A stretch of DNA of 64,000 bases. Origin: Candidatus Hinthialibacter antarcticus. Its GTDB lineage: Bacteria; Hinthialibacterota; Hinthialibacteria; Hinthialibacterales; Hinthialibacteraceae. The stretch is from positions 62,001-126,000 of the forward strand of contig JAVCCE010000076.1 in NCBI GenBank assembly GCA_030765645.1. The letters are read 5' to 3'. A program made the translations under genes and the position numbers. Under the pieces are notes generated by a model. That model saw only the letters and a list, made by a program, of their open reading frames with translations, was not told where the DNA came from and made no database searches. The first letter of the stretch is position 1; every line of letters starts with the position of its first letter. Below are positions 8,351 to 16,836 of the stretch, one piece after another.

Positions 8351-9637
8351 TTACTTCAATAATCCTATAAGGTTTTTGTAAAGGCGGAAAAGAGGGTTCT
8401 TGCGAATGGATTCGAGGTCATGTTTTAAACATTCGTTTTCATGCTGAAGTTGAAAGACGCTTTCCTGTAAATCCAACAGTCGTTGTTCACGATCTTGGTC
8501 TCGCGAAGATAAAAGAGGTGAGTTTGCAGGTCTTTTTGTGGGCGATTCAAGTAAGTCAAGCAGGGGTTTTATGCGACTTTCTTGTGAGATTTCTACTGAC
8601 GCCGCTGAGGCTCCACGCCGTTTCGCGACGAGGTCGCAACGCTCCAAGGCAAGTTGCGCGACGATGCTGCTCAGCTGTTTGTGATCGCCGTTGGAAACCA
8701 CCCACCCGGCGTTATGTTGCTCAATCATTCTTGCCCAGGCTGATTCCGGCGTCACGATGCAAGGCGTTCCCGCCCAGAGCGCCGTCCCGGTACGCAAGTC
8801 AGACGACAGGCGCCGCTCTTCGGTGGGAGCGCTCAGGTCAAGCGCAACCGCCGAGCGTTTGAGTTCGGTGACGTAATCGGTGAACGCGTATTGTCCAAGC
8901 CAAGAGACGCGATTGTGCTGTGCGTAGGATTGGTAGAATGGACCAAGGGATTCTTCATCGCCGTTGGCGCCGACGATTGCCAGCTGGCCGCGGTCAGCTT
9001 TTTGCAAGGCATCGACGACGCATTGGAAGGCGGCGCGGCGGTCATGCCACGGCCAGAACATGCCGCCCCAAAGAAAGAGCGGCTCGTCTTCCACATGGCC
9101 TTGGCGCGATTTAGGCATCTCGCGCATACAAAACGGCGCGACGCGTAAGCGGTTTTCCGAGGGGTCCCAGCCCGCCCACGACAACCATGCGGAATAGTAG
9201 CCGCGTTGCCGTTCATCGGCGCAGACGGCGTAGTCGGCTTGCGCGAGACAGAAGAGTTTGTCGGTCATGTGTTGAAGATAGTTATCCGGGTCGCGCCAGT
9301 GATATTCCATCATCAACGGCCCCGGCAAGTCAACAATCACGGGTATCTTGAGCGGTTCTTTTAAATAGGTGAGGGGCTGCCATTGTTCAAACAAAACAGC
9401 GTCATGGTTCGAACCGTTTAGCAATTGGTGAAGTTGCTCCGGGCGGTAAAATTCGACGGGAAAATCAAACCGTGGATCGAGTGAGCCGCGCCAGTCTTCC
9501 AGTAGCCAATAGGTGCAGTCTACGCCGGATTGTTTTAAAACATCGCCCAGGCCGCTAATTCGGACGCCGCCCCCGGCGCAAGGCCGGGGCGAGTAGGGTA
9601 GGTTTTCTGTCGTAACAAGAGCAAGTGAGCCAGGCAT
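8351..9637 (-). CDS. Glycosyltransferase with C-terminal coiled coil
   Basis: A 428-residue GT-B-type glycosyltransferase. The start at 9637 gives MPGSLALVTTENLPYSPRP, a typical first strand; the open frame further upstream enters the probable 6S RNA terminator and is not coding. GGGVRISGLGDVLKQSG resembles the glycine-rich acceptor loop, and the C-terminal half carries the usual family-4 layout (LDLSAPTEERRLSSDLRTGTALWAGTP). Residues about 380-415 form a heptad-rich coil, ending NPLFRLYKNLIGLL, a tail common in surface polysaccharide transferases. The sugar and acceptor are unknown. No other polysaccharide gene is adjacent. Confidence 0.78.
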   Translation of the reverse strand: MPGSLALVTTENLPYSPRPCAGGGVRISGLGDVLKQSGVDCTYWLLEDWRGSLDPRFDFPVEFYRPEQLHQLLNGSNHDAVLFEQWQPLTYLKEPLKIPVIVDLPGPLMMEYHWRDPDNYLQHMTDKLFCLAQADYAVCADERQRGYYSAWLSWAGWDPSENRLRVAPFCMREMPKSRQGHVEDEPLFLWGGMFWPWHDRRAAFQCVVDALQKADRGQLAIVGANGDEESLGPFYQSYAQHNRVSWLGQYAFTDYVTELKRSAVALDLSAPTEERRLSSDLRTGTALWAGTPCIVTPESAWARMIEQHNAGWVVSNGDHKQLSSIVAQLALERCDLVAKRRGASAASVEISQESRIKPLLDLLESPTKRPANSPLLSSRDQDREQRLLDLQESVFQLQHENECLKHDLESIRKNPLFRLYKNLIGLLK

Positions 9638-9704
9638 AATGATTGATATCTTTTCGATGGTATGGTCGCCGCTGGTCAGTATACACAAGTTTCTCCGCGC
9701 CCCA

Positions 9705-9736
9705 AACAAAAACGGCCCTCGATATGAGGGCCGTTG
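9705..9736 (-). terminator. Rho-independent terminator of the 6S-like RNA
   Basis: A perfect 10-bp stem, AACGGCCCTC/GAGGGCCGTT, at 9711-9735, followed on the minus strand by TTTTTGTTT. It ends transcription coming from the RNA gene at about 9740-9925. Confidence 0.85.
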
Positions 9737-9739
9737 GTA

Positions 9740-9925
9740 TGAAACAGACCGCCTGTGCCGTGTGGGTGGCGTTGAGAAGACCTTACTCAACAGGTGGGCC
9801 CTACAGCCTGCCACGCCGCCTTCCCCTATAGGGCATGAGGCGAAAGCAGACGACAAGAGCCCAATAGTGCTAACATTAGCCTCTCAAACTGTGTCCCGAT
9901 CACGCACACCGCAGAACCGTTTCAA
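9740..9925 (-). ncRNA. ssrS: Probable 6S RNA
   Basis: No protein is encoded on this stretch. On the minus strand the 5' arm CTGCGGTGTGCGTGAT (about 9899-9914) and the 3' arm CACCCACACGGCACAG (about 9753-9768) pair over most of their length. A second pair of arms lies inside (GTTTGAGAG near 9880-9889 with CTTCTCAAC near 9771-9779), separated by unpaired stretches. A long interrupted hairpin of about 185 nt with GGTGTNCGTGAT at the 5' end is the pattern of 6S RNA, which binds sigma70 RNA polymerase. A strong terminator follows at once. The ends are approximate and the family call is by pattern only. Confidence 0.6.
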
Positions 9926-10175
9926 TTTTTATTCAGCGTTGAAGTGCGGCGTCAGTTAATGGCTATATAATAGTGACAGCGGCGGGTTTCTTCAATTCTT
10001 TTTGACGGCTTTTTTTGCAGGATTCGCTTTGTCGGATTAAAGTATGATTATGGACGGGTTCCGCTAAAACAGACCCATTAGTCAAATTCACAATAAATGT
10101 CTACAATTTAGTGATATGCGGTTTGATTTTTGATGAAATATTGATCTGCCCCACAATAAGAAAGGAAACAAACTA
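9926..10175. other. Intergenic region between 6S-like RNA and plus-strand gene
   Basis: No gene is seen. On the minus strand an A+T-rich CTATTATATAG near 9962-9973 could serve the RNA gene. On the plus strand an AAAGGAAA ribosome site at about 10160 precedes the gene at 10176. Confidence 0.4.
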
Positions 10176-10700
10176 ATGATTTGGAAGAAACAAGGTTTTA
10201 TCGTGTTTGTACTGTCAAGCATTCTCATGGTCGGAGCCTGGGCGGTGGTGTCGCCTTCAGGAGCGCAAAATATTACTCCTCAAGACTTTGACGATTCTGA
10301 TACGCGTGATTACCCGGTTACATCAACAGTAGACGTCGAAATCAAAGGCCTGGCTTCGATTGGCGAAGTTTACATGTTGGAGGGGATCGACAACGAAACC
10401 ACCGTCACAGTTGAAAATGGAAAATCGGCCCCGGGTGGTACTCGATATGCGCGGTTGGTTTTTCATGGCGTCTTCGATAAAAAGATGCGCGACTGGCGCG
10501 ATGAAATTATTGCTGGCACCGTGAATAAACGAGACATCTGGGTGGATATTCGAAATAAAAGCGGCTCCCGCGTATTGCGCGTCATCTATAAAAATTGCTG
10601 GCCTGCGCGTTTGACGCTGCCTCCTCTGTCGATTGAAAGTTCAACCCGCTACATGGAACGATACGAGTTTGCTTACGATAGTTTTGAACTGACCGATTAA
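10176..10700 (+). CDS. Secreted protein resembling phage T4 gp19 tail tube
   Basis: A 174-residue protein with a signal peptide (hydrophobic residues about 8-26, cleavage near PSGAQ). The mature part reads like the gp19/tail-tube family: VEIKGLASIGEVYMLEGI, a glycine/proline loop (SAPGGTRYARLVFHG), MRDWRDEIIAGTVNKRDI, IRNKSGSRVLRVIYKNCWPA and a C-terminal ERYEFAYDSFEL. This matches the family order of 'GEVsGL', a Trp-containing helix before 'G.v.rrd', 'NawP' and 'E.lela.eg'. A signal peptide is not expected for a phage tube protein. No sheath, baseplate or other injection-system gene is nearby. The propeller-like gene 48 bases downstream is probably co-transcribed. The assignment is by pattern and needs a profile search. 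Confidence 0.6.
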   Translation: MIWKKQGFIVFVLSSILMVGAWAVVSPSGAQNITPQDFDDSDTRDYPVTSTVDVEIKGLASIGEVYMLEGIDNETTVTVENGKSAPGGTRYARLVFHGVFDKKMRDWRDEIIAGTVNKRDIWVDIRNKSGSRVLRVIYKNCWPARLTLPPLSIESSTRYMERYEFAYDSFELTD

Positions 10701-10748
10701 CGCTAGCCGCAGCAGAAAGTCTACTGGCAAGAAAGTGAGTTGACGCAA

Positions 10749-11966
10749 ATGATGAAAAAATTAACATTGATAATGGCTGCGGTGTTTCTGGTCGCTGGTT
10801 TTGTGGTTGGGCAGGATGCGGTAGATATTGAGACGTCGTTTGGTGAATCCGATCTCTACATTCTTTATGCGGACGGTTCCATCAAAACGATTGGAACTGC
10901 GGTGGATTACGGCAGCGCAGAAGATATCACTGCTGTTGATTTTACCCTGACTCCAACCCGCAACGGCTATTACATTTTGGATGACGAAGCCGGGCTGCAT
11001 ACCTTTGGCGACGCGGTGAGTTTTGGGGTTCCTGAACTGGAACGGAGAGAAAATGTGGTGGCGTTAGAACCGGACCCCTCGTTTTTGGGGATGTATTTTC
11101 TCACCGATGAAGGCAAAGTCTTGACCGTCGGGGAAGCGGTGTTTCGCGGCGAACTGGTGATGGACAACGCCGTTGACATTGAACTGACCAACAGCGGCAA
11201 AGGCTACATCGTATTGTATGAGACAGGCGAATTGGCTTTTTTCGGAGACGCCACCAACTATGGGTTCTCTGAATCAAGCAAATTAAAAGCGGTTGACCTC
11301 GAAGTCATCCAAGGTGGTTACTACGTTCTGTATGAAAACGGCGAGGTCAAATCATTTGGCTTGTCAGTCCAATTGCCGACAGCGGATACTCTGCCTACGG
11401 CTGCCGTCGCGCTTTCGCTTTCAGGACAAGGCTATCGAATTATTGATGAAGAAGGAAACATCCTGAGTTTCATCCGTCCTGAACTGCAGAGCCTGACGCA
11501 AAGCCTGAGTTCGCGCTACACCTCGATCTATGCAACCACGGGCGATTATCGTCCCGCACAAACCACGCCGACGCCAAAACCGAGCACGCCTTTCTTTGAA
11601 CTCGCGAATAACGACTTTGAAGAAGCGCGGATTGGTATTCTGCCCACAAGTAAAGAAGCGCCTCAATCAATGACGACTGGTCAATTGAGCTTGCCGTCTG
11701 GCGGGACGTTTGTCTTACTGGCTGAAGAAAACGCCTTACCGCGTGAAATTCATTGGTTTAATCCAGATGAGGTTGATGCCGAATATACGGGCGTGACCTT
11801 TGCTACATTGGTTAGCAGTCGCGGCGGCGCTTCGATTGCGGGGATTTCCTATAGTGCGGCGCAAGGGCTGGTCGCATTGGTTCGTGACTTTAACGGAGTG
11901 CACCTGGTTTTAATCAAAGGCGATTTTGAGCCGTCTGCGATTTCTGCATTTGGAACATTTGAATAA
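10749..11966 (+). CDS. Secreted propeller-like repeat protein
   Basis: A 405-residue exported protein with a signal peptide of about 25 residues. Residues about 30-240 hold some six repeats of roughly 35-45 residues built as 'Y.L...G.v..fG.av.yG', for example LYADGSIKTIGTAVDYGS and LYETGELAFFGDATNYGF, probably blades of a beta propeller. A low-complexity linker rich in Thr and Pro follows (TTPTPKPSTP), then an unrecognised C-terminal domain of about 120 residues. The ATG at 10749 is preferred over an upstream TTG because of a GTGAG site 9 bases before it. It is probably in an operon with the gp19-like gene, so the two products may act together outside the cytoplasm. Confidence 0.6.
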   Translation: MMKKLTLIMAAVFLVAGFVVGQDAVDIETSFGESDLYILYADGSIKTIGTAVDYGSAEDITAVDFTLTPTRNGYYILDDEAGLHTFGDAVSFGVPELERRENVVALEPDPSFLGMYFLTDEGKVLTVGEAVFRGELVMDNAVDIELTNSGKGYIVLYETGELAFFGDATNYGFSESSKLKAVDLEVIQGGYYVLYENGEVKSFGLSVQLPTADTLPTAAVALSLSGQGYRIIDEEGNILSFIRPELQSLTQSLSSRYTSIYATTGDYRPAQTTPTPKPSTPFFELANNDFEEARIGILPTSKEAPQSMTTGQLSLPSGGTFVLLAEENALPREIHWFNPDEVDAEYTGVTFATLVSSRGGASIAGISYSAAQGLVALVRDFNGVHLVLIKGDFEPSAISAFGTFE

Positions 11967-11986
11967 CTGAACTCCAAATCAAATCC

Positions 11987-12030
11987 AATCGCCGCCGGGA
12001 GAAATTTCTCATCGGCGGCGATTTTTTATT
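11987..12030 (+). terminator. Rho-independent terminator
   Basis: Stem AATCGCCGCCG/CGGCGGCGATT (11987-11997 and 12013-12023) followed by TTTTTATT. It ends the secreted-protein operon, and its left side may also act on the converging minus-strand gene. Confidence 0.85.
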
Positions 12031-12038
12031 AAAAAAAA

Positions 12039-12917
12039 TTACAAATTCCAAGCCTTCCACACCGCAATGGTATCAGCAAGTTTAGGAACCACGTCGCCGT
12101 CGATGCCGTAGCCTTGTATGCCAAGCGGACCGCTGTATCCCGCTTGCTTAAACGCTGTAACGAATGACAACACGTCGTAGTCGCCTTCGCCTAAGGGAAG
12201 TATGCCCGCGCGAACTTCAATCTCTTTAGCATTGTTAAACGAGCCGTTGATAGTGACGCAATCGAGATAAGGCAGCACGGTTTCAATGGCGGCCTCTAAA
12301 TTGTCGGGACCTTCGACCTTCAACCAATGATAAAGATTAAAGGTAATGCGCAAGCGAGGATCGTTAAATTGTTTGGCTAGACGCGCCATGTCGGACGCCC
12401 GTTCGCCCCAATAGTTGACGTGAGGGTAGAGTGAAATCGGCAAGTCCGCCGCGAAGGATTTTTCCGCCGCATGATGAAGCGCGGACAGCGCCTTCGAGTC
12501 GCCTGCAGGGTCAGACTGCTTGTATGTCTTGCTGGTGATGGGGACATGCAGTTTCGTCTTGCGGCCCTTGAGGCGGTCGATTACCTTTTGCATCAACGGA
12601 CTAACGCCTTCGTCGTCGATGTTGATTCCAACGTAGACTGTGACCAACTCCACGCCCATTGATTCGGTTAGATCGGCGACTTCGAGAAATTCGTCCCAGC
12701 GTTCATCACCCATCCCCAATGAAAAGCAGATGGCGTTCACGCCTTGCGATTTGAGAAAGGCGAGGCGGTCTTTCCACGCGGGTTTGGGTTCGGCGAACCA
12801 AAACCAGGTATCCATAATGAACAATGGATCGGCGAATGAATTTGCGTTCGCGGCGAAAGCTGAGGCCCCGCTCATCGCTAGCGATGTTGCGAGAAAATCA
12901 CGGCGGTTAAGTTGCAT
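12039..12917 (-). CDS. Tat-exported xylose-isomerase-like protein
   Basis: A 292-residue sugar phosphate isomerase/epimerase (AP endonuclease 2 barrel) family protein. The N-terminus MQLNRRDFLATSLAMSGA is a Tat signal, so it acts folded in the periplasm. Barrel features include the strand CFSLGMGDERW, the helix after VNYWGERASDMARLAK and the near-C-terminal GPLGIQGYGI. It starts 12 bases after the AlkD-like gene with an AGGAG site inside the end of that gene, so the two are co-transcribed. The substrate is unknown. Similar proteins in planctomycete-like bacteria accompany Tat-exported Gfo/Idh/MocA oxidoreductases. Confidence 0.78.
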   Translation of the reverse strand: MQLNRRDFLATSLAMSGASAFAANANSFADPLFIMDTWFWFAEPKPAWKDRLAFLKSQGVNAICFSLGMGDERWDEFLEVADLTESMGVELVTVYVGINIDDEGVSPLMQKVIDRLKGRKTKLHVPITSKTYKQSDPAGDSKALSALHHAAEKSFAADLPISLYPHVNYWGERASDMARLAKQFNDPRLRITFNLYHWLKVEGPDNLEAAIETVLPYLDCVTINGSFNNAKEIEVRAGILPLGEGDYDVLSFVTAFKQAGYSGPLGIQGYGIDGDVVPKLADTIAVWKAWNL

Positions 12918-12929
12918 GGTTTGCTCCTT

Positions 12930-13670
12930 TTACGATTTTGATTTTCGTGCTTTTCGGTAGAGTTCTTTTTGTTCCTTCGACATTTTTTCTGTCGCGTACT
13001 GATATATCTTTCGCGGAGCGGAATTTTTATATTTCAGCAATAGCGCTTCGACTGGCTTTGGGCTGACCTTCCAATATTCACGCAGAAACCAGCCCAGGCC
13101 TTGTTGAACAAAACGCTCGTCGTCCATCATCAAAGGTTCAATAAATTCGAGGTGCTTTTTGAGTGGCTTCGTTTTTACCAGCCCGATCATGGATACCGGG
13201 ACAGCCCGCCGTTTCCATTTTGAGGGCGACTGGCGCCAAGCGCTCATCTCTTCAAATGAGACGATTTGTTGGGTCAGAAAATGCTCCAACACTTCACCGC
13301 ACAACACGTCGGTGTGCCCCCAGTTGATAATGCCGCTGTCGAGCCAGGCGCCTAGGCGTTGAAAGTCGGGCGCTTTGAATTGATCTTTGAAGCCCATCGC
13401 GTAATGGACGGCGAACGACGCTTCTTCATACTTGCCGGATGAAAGTAGTTTGTCTGCTAGTGGATAGATGTCGTCACGCGAGCCGGTCGCTTTCAGGTCA
13501 GTGACAAGCCGTTCGGCTTTCTCAATAAAAATTTCTTTCTCGATACCGTAGGCGTCATAGCCTTCGGTGAAGTAACGCTCATACTTTTTGGCTTGATCTG
13601 GGTTGGCATTCGCTTTCAAAAATTTTTGAATGTCAGCAATGATGGATTTGAGCCGCTTATCGCTTGCCAT
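12930..13670 (-). CDS. DNA alkylation repair (AlkD/AlkC-like) HEAT protein
   Basis: A 246-residue alpha-helical protein of the DNA alkylation repair family (PF08713), which binds damaged DNA through HEAT-like repeats and excises alkylated bases. Characteristic blocks are WLDSGIINWGHTDVLCGEVL, SPSKWKRRAVPVSMIGLVK, ERFVQQGLGWFLREYWK and the C-terminal SKEQKELYRK. Two adjacent ATG codons are possible; the second (13670) lies 6-7 bases from a GGGGGA site and is preferred. It leads a two-gene unit with the Tat-exported isomerase-like gene, an odd pairing. Confidence 0.8.
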   Translation of the reverse strand: MASDKRLKSIIADIQKFLKANANPDQAKKYERYFTEGYDAYGIEKEIFIEKAERLVTDLKATGSRDDIYPLADKLLSSGKYEEASFAVHYAMGFKDQFKAPDFQRLGAWLDSGIINWGHTDVLCGEVLEHFLTQQIVSFEEMSAWRQSPSKWKRRAVPVSMIGLVKTKPLKKHLEFIEPLMMDDERFVQQGLGWFLREYWKVSPKPVEALLLKYKNSAPRKIYQYATEKMSKEQKELYRKARKSKS

Positions 13671-13673
13671 CAT

Positions 13674-14112
13674 ATTTCCCCCTGGAATACAATGTGTGAA
13701 CTGTCGGTACTATCTCAAAAAACTCAATTCATTGATAGATGTTTGGCTATTCCAATTGGTTTAGGATGACGAAAAACCATCCCAAAAAAAGTCTTATAGA
13801 TTCAATTGGTGGGGTAAGTATAAAGAACTCACCCTATTTTAGGTCGCGATAAACCGGGGGGAGGGCGAGGCTCCCGCCGAGCCGCAGAGTATCGAAGCAC
13901 TTTCTTTTATCTCGGCTCACCAGGAGGTTCGCCCTCCCCATAATTCGAGACCGCCGCGTCGTCTAATGGACTCCAATTGTTTTTGTTTTGCTTTTATAGT
14001 GGTTGCCAGAATTATGTGCGGATTGAGTTTTCATAACTGTATCTATCGCTGAGCCCCTGTTTTCGGCAGGCAGGCTACGGGCGCGCTTAACGCAAGTTTT
14101 TTGTCAAACGCT
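13674..14112. other. Intergenic region with a palindromic repeat
   Basis: No gene is seen. The centre holds the GGGAGGGCG hairpin repeat (13857-13939). It is preceded by AAGAACTCACCC, which also flanks the other copy near 27850. The remainder shows no recognisable signal. Confidence 0.6.
13857..13939 (+). repeat. GGGAGGGCG palindromic repeat, copy 1
   Basis: The left arm GGGGAGGGCGAGGCTCCCG, extending to CCGAGCCGC, and the right arm CGGCTCACCAGGAGG, extending to TTCGCCCTCCCC, form imperfect terminal inverted repeats around an A+T-rich spacer. An inverted copy lies at 27747-27827, and flanking sequence (AAGAACTCACCC) is also shared, so the unit is longer than the palindrome. Confidence 0.75.
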
Positions 14113-15027
14113 CTATATGTTGTCAACGCGCGTTCCGTGATTGTCGGCTTTAAGAAAGCGCGTCTCAAATTCGAGGCCGTGTTTGGCGACGGCGTCTTGC
14201 ATGGCGGCGGCGACTTGCTCTTTGTTGCGCAAGGTCATCGCCATCATGGTCGAGCCGGAGCCGCTTAAGTAAGCGCCCAGTGCGCCCGCTTCACGCGCGG
14301 CGTTGATGACGTCATACAGCGGCTTCAGCGCGGGGATATTGGCTTGGCGTTGAGGTTGATGCAAGCGGTCGTCCATCAAATCGCCGACGGCGTCCCACTC
14401 GCCTTGGGCGAATGCCATCGAGAGAAGGATGCCATGCGAAAGATTATGGACAGCGTCTTCGCGTAAAACTTCAGGCGAAAAGATAATACGCGCTTTGTCG
14501 GTTTCGACTTCGGCGTGAGGCGACACCGCCACGAAGTCGATGGTTTCTGGAACCTCGGCTTTGTAGCAGCGCAGGCGGCCATTCACTACGCCGGACGCGG
14601 TAAAACCGCCGTAATACGCAGCGGCGGCGTTGTCGGTGCAGCCTTCCAGTTCGGACGCCCATTGTACGATATGCGCCGCGCCGACGCCCAGTTTTAATAG
14701 GCGGTTCAAGCCTTCCATGATGGCGATGCGTAAGGTCGCGCTGCTGCCAAGGCCGCGCGCGATGGGGACGCGGTTTTCTATGCGAAACGAGACGCCGCGC
14801 GGCTCCGCATTGGAGCGTTGGAAGAAATGGTTGGCGCAGACTTCGCACATTTTGCCGCAGATCACACGCATGTCGTCTGCGATTGGCGAATCAGATTCCA
14901 GCGAGAATCCCGCGCCGTTTAATTCGAGTTCAAACGAGTTGAAGAGGTTGAGCGCGATGCCCAGCGTATCGTAGCCGGTTCCAATATTGGCGGAGGTTGC
15001 GGGGACGTGAATCGTGATGCTCGTCAT
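14113..15027 (-). CDS. thrB: Homoserine kinase
   Basis: GHMP-family kinase of 304 residues that phosphorylates L-homoserine for threonine synthesis. The start at 15027 gives MTSITIHVPATSANIGTGYD, the family's first motif, with an AGGAAG site upstream. The ATP-binding motif is PIARGLGSSATLR, where Thr replaces the usual Ala, and the C-terminal motif is AYLSGSGSTMMA. It is the last gene of a three-gene minus-strand group after an aminotransferase fusion; the 95-base gap carries a small hairpin near 15055-15083 that may partly end or process the transcript. Confidence 0.9.
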   Translation of the reverse strand: MTSITIHVPATSANIGTGYDTLGIALNLFNSFELELNGAGFSLESDSPIADDMRVICGKMCEVCANHFFQRSNAEPRGVSFRIENRVPIARGLGSSATLRIAIMEGLNRLLKLGVGAAHIVQWASELEGCTDNAAAAYYGGFTASGVVNGRLRCYKAEVPETIDFVAVSPHAEVETDKARIIFSPEVLREDAVHNLSHGILLSMAFAQGEWDAVGDLMDDRLHQPQRQANIPALKPLYDVINAAREAGALGAYLSGSGSTMMAMTLRNKEQVAAAMQDAVAKHGLEFETRFLKADNHGTRVDNI

Positions 15028-15122
15028 AATGGATGTGTTCTTCCTGAAAGATGAACGCCTCCCCAAATTGCGGGAAGGCGTATGTGATTCTCGTTTAAAT
15101 ACAAAAACAAAAGGTGCAAAAA

Positions 15123-16829
15123 TCAGCGTTCAATAAACTGCTTCATGCGGCGCAGCCCTTCGCGGATGTTCTCCATCGAAGTTGCAAAGGAGAGCCGTAA
15201 GTATTCTTGTTCCTCGCCGACGTTTTTGCGACCGAAGCAGGTGCGCGGCAAAACGGCGACGCCTGCTTCATTGAGTAAGGCGCGTTGCAGGTCGTTGGCG
15301 GTTTTCATGCCCAAGCGTTTACACGCAGCGGTCACATTGGGGAACACATAAAACGCGCCGCCGGAATGCAGGCAACTGACGCCGTCGATTTTGTTCAGAC
15401 CCTCCGCGATGACGCGCGCGCGTTCCTGGAATTGTTCGACCATGTATTGCGACTCATGGTGCGGGCCGTCGAGCGCATGAACGCCGGCAATCTGCGTGAA
15501 GGAGCAGGTGCAGCTGTCAATGTTGGTTTCAATTTTTCCGACTTGTTTGGCGAGGTCGGCGTTCATGACGCCGTAGCCCATGCGCCAGCCCGTCATGGCG
15601 TACGTTTTTGAAAATCCGTCAACGATGATGGTGCGCTCTTTCATCCCGGGGAACGCGGCGATGCTGTGGTGTTCGCCCGTCCACAAAATTTGCGAATAGA
15701 CTTCGTCAGAGATGACCCATAAGTTTCGTTGAACGCACAGTTCCGCCATGTCGCGCAACAGGTCCGTTTCTAGAATATTGCCGCATGGATTGCCCGGCGT
15801 ATTCAAGAAGATGCACTTGGTTTTGGGCGTAATTACCCGCTCCAGATCATCTATGGTGAAGTTCCAGTTGCGTTCTTCTAGCAAGGGAAGCGGTACGGAT
15901 ACGCCGCCCACCCAGTCGATGATGGATTCATAAATCGGATAGCCCGGGTTGGGATAAATCACTTCGTCGCCGGGGTTAATCAGCGCCATGACGGCGTCAA
16001 ACATCACCGGTTTTGCGCCGGGCGTGACCACAACTTCGTCGGGGTGGCATGGAATATTACGCGTTCGCTGTATATACGCGGCGATGGATTCACGCAGTTT
16101 CGGGATGCCCGCGCTGGGCGTGTAGTGCGTCTGGTTTTCGCTAATGGCTTTCAGCGCGGCGTCTTTGATATGGACGGGCGTATTGAAATCGGGTTCGCCT
16201 AATCCAAACGAAATGATGTCGCGGCCCTGGGCTTTCAGCGCATTCACTTGAGCGAGCACGTCAAAGGCGGTTTCTGTGCCGAGTTTTTTCATGCGCGTCG
16301 CCAATTCGGGCAACGATGAGGCTCCGCGCGTTTCAAACATGCGGACGCCGCCTAGTTGCGAAACGATCCACACGGGTTTTTCGCGAATGGCGCCGAACTG
16401 AGCAAGCACCGAAAGCAGCGCTTGCGGCGTTTCATCCGAAACGGTCGCGACTGCCCAACGATGAGCGTCGTGCGGCGCATCCGGCGAGATAACGGTGATC
16501 TGATTGTGCGGATCGCGAATGCGGGTAACGCGCTGGGCGTCGTCGCTGTCCGCGAGAATATATAGACGCTGTCCTGAAACTGCTTTGGCGTCGAGTTGCT
16601 GTAAGCCGGGTTGCGGCAAGCGGTCTGCCGGACAGCCCGCTTGTTTGAACGCGTCTTGAACGACCTCTGAATAACTTTGTGAAAATAGCAGCGCATCGCC
16701 GCCGCTCCAACTCGGGTCGGACGGATCGAGGCGCATCTGTTGAAAGACCAGCGCCGCCGCCGCCGAAACCAGCGCGGGCGGACGTTGCGGAGAACGGAGC
16801 GCGTTGAGTGCTTGATCGAGATTCGGCAT
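15123..16829 (-). CDS. Aminotransferase fused to a transketolase-like N-terminal remnant
   Basis: A 568-residue protein. Residues about 180-568 are a class I/II PLP aminotransferase of the aspartate aminotransferase type: FGLGEPDFNTP, TPSAGIPKLRESIAAY, NPGYPIYESIIDWVGG, NTPGNPCGN, VISDEVYS and the PLP lysine in DGFSKTYAMTGWRMGYG. The first 180 residues are not part of this family. QMRLDPSDPSWSGGDALLFS and DAHRWAVATVSDETPQALLS resemble 'hR.dP.nP.WpnRDrFvLS' and the 'GW.v..v.dG.d..al' strand of transketolase N-terminal halves, but the thiamine diphosphate motifs (GHG and GDG...N) are missing. The extension is therefore probably a degenerate, non-catalytic domain. It starts 7 bases after the upstream fusion gene. 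Confidence 0.8.
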   Translation of the reverse strand: MPNLDQALNALRSPQRPPALVSAAAALVFQQMRLDPSDPSWSGGDALLFSQSYSEVVQDAFKQAGCPADRLPQPGLQQLDAKAVSGQRLYILADSDDAQRVTRIRDPHNQITVISPDAPHDAHRWAVATVSDETPQALLSVLAQFGAIREKPVWIVSQLGGVRMFETRGASSLPELATRMKKLGTETAFDVLAQVNALKAQGRDIISFGLGEPDFNTPVHIKDAALKAISENQTHYTPSAGIPKLRESIAAYIQRTRNIPCHPDEVVVTPGAKPVMFDAVMALINPGDEVIYPNPGYPIYESIIDWVGGVSVPLPLLEERNWNFTIDDLERVITPKTKCIFLNTPGNPCGNILETDLLRDMAELCVQRNLWVISDEVYSQILWTGEHHSIAAFPGMKERTIIVDGFSKTYAMTGWRMGYGVMNADLAKQVGKIETNIDSCTCSFTQIAGVHALDGPHHESQYMVEQFQERARVIAEGLNKIDGVSCLHSGGAFYVFPNVTAACKRLGMKTANDLQRALLNEAGVAVLPRTCFGRKNVGEEQEYLRLSFATSMENIREGLRRMKQFIER

Positions 16830-16836
16830 TATTTGG

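Noticed and set aside
9638-9856. Upstream extension of the glycosyltransferase
   Set aside because: The extension crosses the terminator and the structured RNA and lacks any domain similarity.
10176-11966. Remnant prophage or contractile injection system
   Set aside because: Only a tube-like protein is present; no sheath, baseplate, portal, ATPase or integrase was found, and the protein has a signal peptide.
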